Shown here: in pieces, positions 35,280 through 43,189 of the stretch | Layout of the letters: each line of letters starts with the position of its first letter | Numbering within the stretch: the first letter of the stretch is position 1 | Assembly (NCBI GenBank): GCA_013388735.1 | Contig: JACAES010000081.1 | Span: forward strand, 1-64,000 | Reading direction: 5' to 3' | Source of the DNA: Chloroflexota bacterium | GTDB lineage: Bacteria; Chloroflexota; Anaerolineae; Aggregatilineales; Phototrophicaceae | DNA: 64,000 nucleotides | Program-made: the position numbers and the translations under genes | Notes under the pieces: model-generated | The model's input: the letters and a program-made list of their open reading frames with translations, nothing else | Database searches by the model: none | Told to the model about the DNA's origin: nothing

Positions 35280-36209
35280 ATGCGCGACGTGGTGATCGTC
35301 GGCGGCGGCCTGAGCGGGCTGGCTGCCGCATATGAACTGGAACGGCTGGGGGTCGCTTATACGCTGATCGAAGTCAAAGCGCGGCTGGGGGGCAGCATCA
35401 TCAGCCGCCGCCAGGGCGGTTTTGTGTTGGACGGCGGCGCGTGCGTCTTCCCCGCCGCCGACCGGTCATTCCTGGATGAACTGGGCCTGCGGGATGCGCT
35501 GTTCACCTTTCAGGACGGGCAGGCGGCGGCCTTCCGGGACGGCACGCAGAGCCTGGTGGATGCCTTGGCGCGTCCGCTGCGGGGCGAAATCCTGCTGCGT
35601 ATGGCGGTCAGCAGCCTGGGGCGGGACGGCGCGGCTTTCGGCGTGTGCCTGGAAAACGGCCTGCTGCTGAATGCCCGCGCGTTAATTGTGGCCGCGCCCG
35701 CCCGTTACGCCGCGCACATGCTCCACGCGCTGCAAGCGGAAATCGGCCTGCGCCTGCTGGATTACGGCTACGATACCATCAGCCGCGTGTCGCTGGGCTA
35801 CCGGCGCGATCAGATCACCGACCCCGACCGGCGGCTGCGGGATATGGGGCTGCCCTTTTACCACGAGATCGAACACCCCAGCCGCGCTCCGGCGGGCAGC
35901 GTCCTGGTACACGTCGGCGTGCGTTTCCCCCTGCCGCAGACGACCCCGCCGGCGCTGATCGCTGCCGTGCAGAAGCAGTTCGACTGGCCGGAAAATCCGC
36001 TGGTAAGCTGGGTGACGTACTGGCCGGAAGCCGACCCCATCCCGCCCCATACGCCCGGCTTCCGGGAACAGATGGCCGCGCTCAAAAGCCTGCTGCCGAA
36101 GCGCATCGCGCTGGTGGGCAGCGATTATGACGGCGTGAATCTGGGCCAACGGGTGGCCGCCGGGCGGGCGGCGGCGCGGCAGATCGCCGCGGAGCTAAAA
36201 ACGCCATGA
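35280..36209 (+). CDS. FAD-dependent amine-oxidase/HemY-like oxidoreductase
   Basis: ATG 35280 follows GGGGGAC by 6 nt; longer in-frame starts at 35268 and 35220 are possible. The protein (309 residues) opens with the FAD-binding VVIVGGGLSGLAAAYELERLGV and then LIEVKARLGGSIISRRQGGFVLDGG, typical of protoporphyrinogen oxidase and related NAD(P)/FAD amine oxidases. The C-terminus RIALVGSDYDGVNLGQRVAAGRAAARQI matches the second FAD-contact block. At about 310 residues it is far shorter than the usual 450, lacking much of the substrate domain, so the substrate is uncertain. It overlaps the ppsR-like gene by 4 nt (ATGA). Confidence 0.83.
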   Translation: MRDVVIVGGGLSGLAAAYELERLGVAYTLIEVKARLGGSIISRRQGGFVLDGGACVFPAADRSFLDELGLRDALFTFQDGQAAAFRDGTQSLVDALARPLRGEILLRMAVSSLGRDGAAFGVCLENGLLLNARALIVAAPARYAAHMLHALQAEIGLRLLDYGYDTISRVSLGYRRDQITDPDRRLRDMGLPFYHEIEHPSRAPAGSVLVHVGVRFPLPQTTPPALIAAVQKQFDWPENPLVSWVTYWPEADPIPPHTPGFREQMAALKSLLPKRIALVGSDYDGVNLGQRVAAGRAAARQIAAELKTP

Positions 36210-37012
36210 GTACATCACCAATTTATGTGGTTTCCGGCGGGGAAGGCGCCAGCGGGCAGCAGTTGGTGCGCACGGTTCTGGCGCAGTTCCGGGACGCCGA
36301 CGCGCAGGTGATCGTCGTGCCGCACGTCCGGCAGATAGAGCAGATCGTCGAAGTCGTCACCCAGGCGCAAACCACGAACGGCATCATCGTTCATACGCTG
36401 GTGGACGCGCAGTTACGCGGCGCATTAAACGACCTGGCGCGGGAACATAACCTGGCTGCCATTGATCTGTTCGGGCCGCTGATGTTCCAGCTGACCGGGC
36501 TTCTGGGGCAGAAGCCGCTGGAACAGCCCGGCCAGTATCGCCGGCTGCGCGAGGATTATTTCAGGCGCATCGAGGCCATCTAATTCACGGTTGACCACGA
36601 CGACGGCCTGAAACCGGACGGCCTGCGGTATGCCGATATTGTCCTCATCGGCGTGTCGCGGGTGGGCAAAACGCCGCTCAGCATGTACCTGTCCACGCGC
36701 GGCTGGAAGGTCGCCAACGTGCCGCTCATTCCGCAGATCGCGCCGCCGCCGCAGTTGTTCAAAATCGAACGGCGGCGGGTCATCGGCCTGACCATCAAAC
36801 TCGACCAGTTAGCGGCCTACCGCCGACGCCGCCAGCAGCATATGGGGTTGGAAGGCAGCGCAGCCTACAGCGACATCAGCGAAATCGAGGCCGAACTGAT
36901 CTACGCGCAGCGCGTCTTTCACCAGGGGGGCTTCACGGTGATAGACATCACCGACAAGCCGATTGAAGAAAGCGCCGATGAAATCGTGGCGCAGATCAGC
37001 CGGCGTCTATAA
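36206..37012 (+). pseudogene. PEP synthase/PPDK regulatory protein gene split by an in-frame stop
   Basis: The frame from ATG 36206 encodes the DUF299/PpsR family: IYVVSGGEGASGQQLVRTVLAQF, IIVHTLVDAQLRGAL, AIDLFGPLM. TAA at 36581-36583 stops it at codon 126. The same frame continues at once with FTVDHDDGLKPDGLRYADIVLIGVSRVGKTPLSMYL, which contains the nucleotide-binding GVSRVGKT loop, and ends at TAA 37012 after YAQRVFHQGGFTVIDITDKPIEESA. Relatives have Glu at this place (IEAIEFTVDHDDG), so a single GAA to TAA change explains the break. The intact protein would reversibly phosphorylate pyruvate phosphate dikinase or PEP synthase. Pseudogene, assembly/base error or readthrough cannot be told apart here. 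Confidence 0.85.
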
Positions 37013-37051
37013 CCGGAGCGCCACCGGTGTTTTGCCATCCAGCGTGTTGTT

Positions 37052-37864
37052 TTATCTGCGCCGTTCGCCCGGCCCGCCGTCCGACGGCTGCCAGCCGAAG
37101 GGTATATCTTCATCCAGCAGCTTAAAGGGGTCAATCGGGCGTGCCGGGTCGGGCGCTTCTCGCAGCAGCGTCAGGGCCGCGCCGCGTCCTTCGCGGGCAG
37201 TGTTGCGGCGGCGCAGGTCGGCAGCGTAATAAATCGCCCGGTCGCGGCTGGCATCCAGGGCGATACGCGCCACGCCGCGCGCCAGCATATCCACCGGGAT
37301 GGGCGCGACCCGCCCAAAGCCGAACCAGGATATGACCGGGATGCTGCCCAAGAGCGTCATCAGCCAGAAAAACGGATGCCGGCGCTCACCCCGCACGTAA
37401 GCCATCGGAGCGCGAATGATGGTCGCGCCCAGGCCGACCCGCCCCATATAGGCTTCGGCCTCGCGTTTAGCGCGGATGTAGCTGCGGTTCACCCAGGGGG
37501 CGCCGGCGGCGCTGAGTAAAATCATCTGCGGCACGCCGTCGCTGACGCACATATTGGCGACGTTACGGGCAGAGACGAAATTCAGGTAATGATGGTTCAG
37601 CCCCTGCGCCGGGTTGGCGACCATGCTGCCGACGGTATGAATCACGCCGGCATGTCCCCGCGCCCGCCCGCGCAGGCTGGCCGGATTCCACACGTCCGCT
37701 ACCCACCAGCGCGTGCGCTGCGCCAGCGGCCCCAGACGATCTTCCACGCCAGGGCGTACCAGCAGCGTCACCTCCGCGCCCTCCGCCAGCAGAGCAGCGG
37801 CGATATTATCGCCCAGGAACGTACCGCCCCCGGTGATGAGAAAACGTCGGTTATTGGTCGGCAT
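37052..37864 (-). CDS. NAD(P)-dependent epimerase/dehydratase-like extended SDR
   Basis: The 270-residue Rossmann protein starts RRFLITGGGTFLGDNIAAALL, the GxxGxxG dinucleotide site. It continues with WVADVWNPASL, VIHTVGSM and a YIRAKREAE stretch that provides the YxxxK catalytic pair. LGATIIRAPMAYV is the following conserved strand. It resembles atypical/extended SDRs acting as NmrA-like or complex-I-assembly-like proteins, so either an enzyme or a redox sensor. It begins 36 bp after the second EutN/CcmL gene and ends 40 bp from the convergent ppsR-like gene, so it may be the last gene of the TIR-HEAT operon. Substrate unknown. Confidence 0.8.
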   Translation of the reverse strand: MPTNNRRFLITGGGTFLGDNIAAALLAEGAEVTLLVRPGVEDRLGPLAQRTRWWVADVWNPASLRGRARGHAGVIHTVGSMVANPAQGLNHHYLNFVSARNVANMCVSDGVPQMILLSAAGAPWVNRSYIRAKREAEAYMGRVGLGATIIRAPMAYVRGERRHPFFWLMTLLGSIPVISWFGFGRVAPIPVDMLARGVARIALDASRDRAIYYAADLRRRNTAREGRGAALTLLREAPDPARPIDPFKLLDEDIPFGWQPSDGGPGERRR

Positions 37865-37900
37865 TCACCTGTCCTTGTCGGGGATGCAGAAACTGCCGGT

Positions 37901-38176
37901 TCAGCGCGTCAGCGTCACTTCCTCCACGATGCCGACGATTACCGCCCGCACCGGCCCCGTCCCGCGCTTGCGAATAACCTGGCGGGCGCTGCTGCCCTCG
38001 TCCAGAACCAGCACCACATCGCCAACCCCGGCCTGCACGTCGTCTATGCAGATGTCGTAGGCGCTCGTTTCACTGCCGTCCAGGTTCAGACGAGCCACCA
38101 GCATCAGCTTGCGCCCCTCGTAAAGCGCATGTTTGATGGTGCTTACGACCGTACCCTTGACCCGACCGATATACAT
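37901..38176 (-). CDS. EutN/CcmL-family pentamer-forming protein
   Basis: The 91-residue protein is a complete EutN/CcmL domain: MYIGRVKGTVVSTIKHALYEGRKLMLVARL opens the five-stranded barrel, DDVQAGVGDVVLVLDEGSSARQV is the central hallmark (GaGd.Vlv..GssAR), and VRAVIVGIVEEV closes it. Family members make pentamers that cap vertices of bacterial microcompartments. Here there is no BMC hexamer, aldehyde dehydrogenase or other shell gene in view. It lies 30 bp after the other EutN gene and 36 bp before the SDR gene in a run headed by HEAT and TIR-HEAT genes. A scaffold or regulatory use of the pentamer is an inference. Confidence 0.92.
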   Translation of the reverse strand: MYIGRVKGTVVSTIKHALYEGRKLMLVARLNLDGSETSAYDICIDDVQAGVGDVVLVLDEGSSARQVIRKRGTGPVRAVIVGIVEEVTLTR

Positions 38177-38206
38177 GGCTGCTGCCCCCGATGCCCGTTG
38201 TTATGT

Positions 38207-38545
38207 TCAGCCTTCAGCCGGCCTGGCTTCGATTCTGAGAAAAACTTTCCAGTCCACGCTGCCGGCGTCGTACAGCGGGCGGTCGTCCACGTCGTCCACG
38301 ATGCCCACCACCGCCGCATCCACCGGCACAAAATCCACCGGCAGCGCGAAAGCCGCTTCTTTGGAGGCGACCACGAAGACCAGTTCATCCATGCCGGCCT
38401 GGTTGGTGGCGTCCACCGCGACATAGGCTTCGCCGTCCGGCTGGCGGTGAATGTCGAGCGGCTGCACGATCAGGAATTTGACACCTTCCAGACCGCGATA
38501 TTTTTTCGTGCTGACCAGATTGCCGATCACACGCGCAAATTTCAT
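38207..38545 (-). CDS. EutN/CcmL-family protein, divergent copy
   Basis: ATG 38545 (MKFARVIGNLVSTKKYRGLEGVKFLIVQPL) is the family's start and follows AGAGGT; an upstream start would add unrelated residues. The 112-residue protein keeps the EutN fold (DATNQAGMDELVFVVASKEAAFAL, then VDAAVVGIVDDV) but lacks the GSSAR motif and has about 20 extra C-terminal residues (DVDDRPLYDAGSVDWKVFLRIEARPAEG). It is clearly diverged from the 91-residue copy beside it, as in hetero-pentamer or vertex-variant pairs. Its start codon overlaps the stop of the TIR-HEAT gene by 4 nt (ATGA), so the two proteins are translationally coupled. Confidence 0.9.
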   Translation of the reverse strand: MKFARVIGNLVSTKKYRGLEGVKFLIVQPLDIHRQPDGEAYVAVDATNQAGMDELVFVVASKEAAFALPVDFVPVDAAVVGIVDDVDDRPLYDAGSVDWKVFLRIEARPAEG

Positions 38546-39717
38546 CGTTGACCTCTTGGAAATGGGCGGCGCGGTTCGTCCAGCCGGGTGGTCGCTTTGC
38601 CCTGCCAGCGGTGATAGGCGATCATCGCTTCCGGCGTGCCGATGCGCTGGAGCATATCCGCCGCGATAGCCGTCACGTTGGAATCGCGGCTTTGCAGGCA
38701 TTCGATCAGCTGCGGGACGGCCATCTCGCCCATGCTTTCCAGCGCATGAGCGACCGCCTGACGCACCACATCGTTTTTGTCGGTCATGTTTTCAATCAGT
38801 GCCGGCACCGCCGCCGATTCGCGCATCCCGGACAGCGCCTCCGCCGCGCTGCGCCGCACCTTCCAATCATCATCCTTGAGCGCGACGGCCAGCCCCGGCA
38901 CAGCCGCCGCGCCGATTTTACTGAGCGCGCCGGAAGCCGCCCAGCGAATGTTGCCGTCGGCATCCTTATTCATCGCCCGCAGCAGTTCCGGCACGGCGGT
39001 GGGGTCGCCGATTTCGCCCAGGGCTTTGGCGGCAGCCGCGCGCAGGCGGGCGTCGTCGTCGTGCAGAGCATCCAGCAGCCCCGGCACGGCGGCTTTTTCC
39101 TGGTGATTGGTCTGTTTGGTCAGCAGGAAGGCGGCATCCACCCGCACATCCCGTAAGGGGTGCTGCACCGCGCCCACCAGCGCCGCATAGGCGGAAGGAT
39201 GATTCATCTGCGCCAGGCTTTTAAGCGCCTGGCGGCGTTCCTCAGCATTGGGGCTGTCCAGCGCGGCCACCGCCCCGCGCACCGGCGGCGGCGCATCTCG
39301 CGCGATGGACACGGTGTAGGGCTGGTGTTCGCCCTGGATTTCCCACAAGCGCCGCACCAGCTTGTCCCAGGGCGGGCGGGCGCGGTCGGTAAAATCCAGG
39401 TATTGCAGCATTTCAAGCTGAGGGTGCAGTTTGCCGGTCGGGCGCAGCAGCACCGGCACGACCTTTATGCCCGCCCCTTGCGCGAATGCCCATTCGTAGG
39501 TGACGTACTCGGAAGATTGTGCTTCCGGTGAAATCACCAGCACCAGGGCAAAAGCATCCTGAATCGCCTGGTTGATCGCCTCACGCCAGTTTTCCCCCGC
39601 GCGCAGGTGTTCCGTATCCAGCCAGACGGTGAACCCGGCCAACTGCAACTGCCGCATGAGCATATCGGCAAAAACTTCATCGTCGTGTTTGTAAGAAACA
39701 AAAACGTGCTGGCTCAT
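38542..39717 (-). CDS. TIR domain - HEAT/PBS-lyase repeat protein
   Basis: The 391-residue protein begins with a TIR domain (1-125): HVFVSYKHDDEVFADMLMRQLQLAGFTVWLDTEHLRAGENWREAI with a Glu in the catalytic region, then VISPEAQSSEYVTYEWAFA. From about 150 to 370 come six or seven HEAT-like PBS-lyase repeats of about 31 residues (AAAKALGEIGDPTAVPELLRAM, AAEALSGMRESAAVPALIENM), making a curved helical surface. The end (LQRIGTPEAMIAYHRWQGK) is like the end of the small HEAT protein upstream. TIR domains often consume NAD+; repeats usually bind protein or nucleic acid. It is 39 bp after the small HEAT gene and overlaps the EutN gene by 4 nt. Confidence 0.9.
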   Translation of the reverse strand: MSQHVFVSYKHDDEVFADMLMRQLQLAGFTVWLDTEHLRAGENWREAINQAIQDAFALVLVISPEAQSSEYVTYEWAFAQGAGIKVVPVLLRPTGKLHPQLEMLQYLDFTDRARPPWDKLVRRLWEIQGEHQPYTVSIARDAPPPVRGAVAALDSPNAEERRQALKSLAQMNHPSAYAALVGAVQHPLRDVRVDAAFLLTKQTNHQEKAAVPGLLDALHDDDARLRAAAAKALGEIGDPTAVPELLRAMNKDADGNIRWAASGALSKIGAAAVPGLAVALKDDDWKVRRSAAEALSGMRESAAVPALIENMTDKNDVVRQAVAHALESMGEMAVPQLIECLQSRDSNVTAIAADMLQRIGTPEAMIAYHRWQGKATTRLDEPRRPFPRGQR

Positions 39718-39756
39718 TTTGCACTCCTGACAGACCTCGGCGTGGCGAGCGGCAAA

Positions 39757-40011
39757 CTATACGCTGGCGTCATCGCCCATTTTATCGCGCCAGTGGGCGA
39801 CGGCAGCCAGCGCCGCCGGTGTGGCAATACGTTCCAGCGCTTCGACGGCGGCTTTTTGCGCTTCAGGGTTTTTGTCGTTCAACTGCGCGATCAGACCCGG
39901 CACCGCCGGCGCGCCGACTTCTACCAGGGCATTAATCGCCTTGCGGCGTGGGATAGCATAACGGCTGCCCAGATCATGCAACAGCGATTGGATTTCGCTC
40001 TCGTCGCTCAT
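39757..40011 (-). CDS. Small HEAT-repeat protein
   Basis: ATG 40011 (MSDESEIQSLLHDLGSRYAIP) follows GAGGTC; the longer in-frame opening is rejected because it runs into repeat DNA without family similarity. The 84-residue protein has about two HEAT repeats (RKAINALVEVGAPAVPGLIAQLNDKNPEAQKAAVEALERI) and ends ATPAALAAVAHWRDK, matching the last repeat of the TIR-HEAT protein. It may act as a detached regulatory piece of that protein, capping or competing for its helical array. First gene of the putative HEAT/TIR-HEAT/EutN/EutN/SDR operon. Confidence 0.8.
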   Translation of the reverse strand: MSDESEIQSLLHDLGSRYAIPRRKAINALVEVGAPAVPGLIAQLNDKNPEAQKAAVEALERIATPAALAAVAHWRDKMGDDASV

Positions 40012-40132
40012 CGTTTGTTGACCTCGCTTGCAAGCACTACCCGTCATTGTAACACGTTTGCCCCTATTCCGAACACGCCGCAAATGCGCGTGACAGAGCA
40101 ATCGCTTCAAACTGTCATCTTGCATCCTGTTA

Positions 40133-40280
40133 GCCCCTGTTCCCTGGCCGGGCAAGGGGGAGGAAAGACCGTTTGTATGTGCTTTCGCCCCGCTCCCGGT
40201 GCCGAAGGCCCGTTCGGGAGAGGGGACGGAGCGAGGACAAAAAGCGGGCGGGCGTAAAAAGCCGTTTCATCGCCCTGCTG
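40133..40280. repeat. Inverted-repeat-bounded element with flank, copy 4 (inverted)
   Basis: Core 40133-40238 reads on the minus strand GTCCTCGCTCCGTCCCCTCT... and ends CAGGGAACAGGGGC, with GGGAGCGGGG and CCTTCGG-type hairpins. The flank 40256-40280 (AAAAAGCCGTTTCATCGCC...) is the inverse of the flank at 2113-2137. It sits in the 643-bp gap between divergent genes. The rest of the gap holds a likely promoter and no credible gene. Confidence 0.7.
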
Positions 40281-40402
40281 GAGTGGCAAAGGGCATAACA
40301 GCCGCTAAATACGGCTGGCCGGGGTTTAACTCCCAACATGCTGCGACGGGAGCGAAACGCCGGGCAAGGCCGGTTAAAGACCCGGCGCGCCGCACTCGAA
40401 TC

Positions 40403-40431
40403 TTGACGCGCCCCTGCTTGTTGTCTAATCT
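40403..40431 (+). promoter_or_regulatory. Possible sigma-70 promoter for the TPR gene pair
   Basis: TTGACG (40403-40408), 17-bp spacer, TAATCT (40426-40431). It would start transcripts near 40438, leaving a leader of about 215 nt before ATG 40655. Confidence 0.45.
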
Positions 40432-40654
40432 AGTGCAATCTCAGCATATCCGGCTTGAATGCTGCCTGTAAATCACAAGTCCATAAGATGCCAGATCAGG
40501 TATTCAGGGGCATCAAGGGTTGTGATTTAAACTGGTAACTGACAACTTGTAACTGGAAACTACACTAGTAGTCCAAATAAGTTGGAATTTGAGAAGCTGA
40601 AGGGGGAACACCGGCAAGCGCGCGCCCTTATGCAAGGGCGCAGATTCGAGGATT

Positions 40655-41914
40655 ATGCAGATCAAACGCGATTATTCACAGCCTTTTTTCAGCAGCCGGC
40701 GGCGGCGAAGAACCAACCTGCGCTTCCTGCTGGTTTATGGGCTGGCGCTGGGCGGCTTCCTGCTGTTCGTCAACACGCAGTTCGACCGCCTGCAATTGAT
40801 GGCGCTGGATGTCATCGGCATGGCCCCCACCCCCACCCCCTTTGCAAGCTGGTGGGCCACCGAAGGCTACAACCAGTTCCTGGCCGGCAACCTGGAAGAA
40901 GCCGCTGACTCCTTTAAACAGGCCGTCGCGCAGCAGCCCAACGATGTAAACTACCTGTACGAATATGGCCGCCTGCTGCTGGAACTGGATGAAGAAGGTT
41001 ATCCCGAACAGGCGCTCCAACTGGGCGACCGCGCCATCCAGGCCGACGCCAGAGACCCGCGCGGTTATGTGCTGAAAGCGCGGGCGCTGGTGCGCCTGGG
41101 GGACGCAGCGGCAGCCGTCCCGGTGGCGCTGGCCGGCATGGAACTGAACCCCAACTTCGCCCCGCTGCACGCCATCCTCGCCAATGCTTATACCGACATC
41201 GGGCGCTACCAGCAGGGCTTGGGTTTCGGCGAATCCGCCGTCGCGCTTGACCCGATGGACATCGAGGCGCGCCGCGCCTATGCCTACTCGCTGATCTGGG
41301 TGGGACGGCGCGAGGAAGCCATCGCCCAGCTTGAAGACGCTGTGACCATCAACCCCAACCTGACCACGCCCTACTTTGAACTGGCGCTGCAATACATCGC
41401 GGTGGACGAATACGAACTGGCGGTCGCCACTTACGAAAAAGTGCTGTCGCTCGACCCGTTTAATACCAAAGCCCTGCTGCGCCTGTGTGAGACGTTTTCC
41501 CGCATCCGCGAAGACTCTCAGGCCCAGGGCTACTGCGAGGATGCGCTCGCCCTTGACCCCAACGACGCCCGCGTGCATCGCCAGTTGGGCATGGTGCGCT
41601 ACAACCGCCGCAATTACGAAGGTGCGATTGAGAGCTTCGAGCAGTGTGTGGCGCTGGGGTCGGACGAAATCCAGTGTTACTACCTGCGCGGCCTGGCGCA
41701 TTATTACCTCGGCCAGTGCGATCAGGCCTGGTCGGTGCTGGAAGAATCGCTTCAGCGCATCGAGCAGCTTCCGATCAAAGAGCCGATTCTGTCCGATACC
41801 CGCGAAGGACTGCGCCTGGTGACCGTAAGCTGTCCCGGCTATCTGGCCGACCAGATACCGACGCTGCCGCCGCCCACACTGCCGCCGCCCACGCCGCTGG
41901 GAGGGACGGGTTAG
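40655..41914 (+). CDS. Membrane-anchored TPR protein 1
   Basis: ATG 40655 follows GAGG by 5 nt. The 419-residue protein has a short basic N-terminus (SRRRRRTNLRF), one transmembrane helix (about 27-47) and a Pro/Thr segment (MAPTPTPFASWW). At least nine TPR-like 34-residue helical pairs fill the rest (EGYNQFLAGNLEEAADSFKQAV, GMVRYNRRNYEGAIESFEQCV), and the C-terminus ends in a Pro/Thr tail. TPR superhelices bind peptides. The topology suggests repeats on the outer face with the N-terminus inside, but it could be reversed. It ends one base before the start of its paralogue. The job is unknown. Confidence 0.88.
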   Translation: MQIKRDYSQPFFSSRRRRRTNLRFLLVYGLALGGFLLFVNTQFDRLQLMALDVIGMAPTPTPFASWWATEGYNQFLAGNLEEAADSFKQAVAQQPNDVNYLYEYGRLLLELDEEGYPEQALQLGDRAIQADARDPRGYVLKARALVRLGDAAAAVPVALAGMELNPNFAPLHAILANAYTDIGRYQQGLGFGESAVALDPMDIEARRAYAYSLIWVGRREEAIAQLEDAVTINPNLTTPYFELALQYIAVDEYELAVATYEKVLSLDPFNTKALLRLCETFSRIREDSQAQGYCEDALALDPNDARVHRQLGMVRYNRRNYEGAIESFEQCVALGSDEIQCYYLRGLAHYYLGQCDQAWSVLEESLQRIEQLPIKEPILSDTREGLRLVTVSCPGYLADQIPTLPPPTLPPPTPLGGTG

Positions 41915-41915
41915 C

Positions 41916-43181
41916 ATGTACCTGCGCACGCCCAAACGTTACACGCGCGGCCAGAAGCGCAGCCCGATCTCGCTGCGCTGGTTGTGGCTGTGGATTTTAA
42001 CGCCGCTGGTGGTGCTGGCCGGCGTGGAGATTTACAACCGCCGCGATGCGCTCGGCCCGCCGGTGCATCAGGCCATTTATGGCGTGCTGGACAGCGCCCA
42101 GCAGTCCCTGGCGACTGCCGGCGCGCCCCCGCCGCCGCCCACGCCAGACCCGCGCGGGCAGTTGGAACGCGCCGAAGCCGACTGGAACGAAGGGCGTGTC
42201 GAAGCCGCGCTCAACACCTACGAGTCTATCCTGGATGCCGTGCCGAATGACCTGCAAAGTCACTACCGGGTGACGCTGGGATTGGCGATGGAAGGCGATC
42301 TGGAAGCCGCGCTGGAAGCCGCCGAACGCACGATCACCGCCGACCCGCTGGCCTCGGACGCCTGGGCGATCCGGGCGATGGTGCTGGACTGGAGCGGGCG
42401 CTACGGCGAGGCCATCGCCAGCGCCCTGCGCGCGGTTGAACTGAGCGGCGAAAATGCCCGCGCGCTGGCCTTTCTGGCCGAAGCCTACCACGATCTCGGC
42501 CAGAGTGATCTGGCGCTGGAAACGGTCGAACGGGCGCTGGAAATCAACCCGGACAGCTTCGAGGCGCTGCGGGTGCGCGGCCTGCTGGCCTGGGAGTTTG
42601 AGTTTGATTTTGATGGCGCGCGGTCGTATTTCGAGCAGGCCTATGCACTGGCGCCGAACCTGGCGTACCTAGCGATTGATCTGGCGCGCATTAACTTCCT
42701 GGCTTTTCAGGAACCGGAAGAAGCCATCGGCTACCTGCGCGAAGTAGTGGAAGCCAATCCCCGGAACACCACCGCCCTGTTCGAGATGGGGCGTGTATAT
42801 TACACCGGCCTGGGCGACCCCAGCCAGGCGCTCGATTACCTGACGCGCTGCGTGGAAGTGAACCCCGATAACATCTTATGCCAGGGGCTTCTGGGGCGCG
42901 TGCAGATGGCGCTCGACAATTACACGCTGGCCGCCGAGGCGCTGGGCCGCGCCATTGATCTTGGCACCGGCAGCCCGCGTCATTACCTGTGGGCCGGGCG
43001 CACCCAGATCGCGCTGGGCAACTGCCCGGCGGCGGTGCCGCTGCTGGAACAGAGCGTGCGCCTGGGTACGGAAACCGGCGATACGGAAGCCGTTACGGCG
43101 GCGCAGGCCGACCTGAGCGAGTGCAGCGTCGTCCTGCCCGGCCTGGAGATCACGCCCGAAGCCACGCCGGAAGGCACATAA
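41916..43181 (+). CDS. Membrane-anchored TPR protein 2
   Basis: The 421-residue protein has the same plan as its upstream neighbour: basic start (YLRTPKRYTRGQKRS), one transmembrane helix (about 24-44), Pro-rich linker (APPPPPTPDPRGQLE), then TPR units (AEADWNEGRVEAALNTYESIL, AYHDLGQSDLALETVERAL, ALDNYTLAAEALGRAI). Its penultimate repeat GNCPAAVPLLEQSVRLG resembles GQCDQAWSVLEESL of the first protein, so the pair arose by duplication. Translation is likely coupled (2 nt between the stop codon's last base and the ATG). It may form a complex with protein 1. Confidence 0.88.
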   Translation: MYLRTPKRYTRGQKRSPISLRWLWLWILTPLVVLAGVEIYNRRDALGPPVHQAIYGVLDSAQQSLATAGAPPPPPTPDPRGQLERAEADWNEGRVEAALNTYESILDAVPNDLQSHYRVTLGLAMEGDLEAALEAAERTITADPLASDAWAIRAMVLDWSGRYGEAIASALRAVELSGENARALAFLAEAYHDLGQSDLALETVERALEINPDSFEALRVRGLLAWEFEFDFDGARSYFEQAYALAPNLAYLAIDLARINFLAFQEPEEAIGYLREVVEANPRNTTALFEMGRVYYTGLGDPSQALDYLTRCVEVNPDNILCQGLLGRVQMALDNYTLAAEALGRAIDLGTGSPRHYLWAGRTQIALGNCPAAVPLLEQSVRLGTETGDTEAVTAAQADLSECSVVLPGLEITPEATPEGT

Positions 43182-43189
43182 GGCCGCCG

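Noticed and set aside
37901-38545. A classical microcompartment operon
   Set aside because: Two EutN/CcmL proteins are present, but there is no BMC-domain shell hexamer, signature enzyme or encapsulation peptide nearby, so a standard shell locus is not supported.
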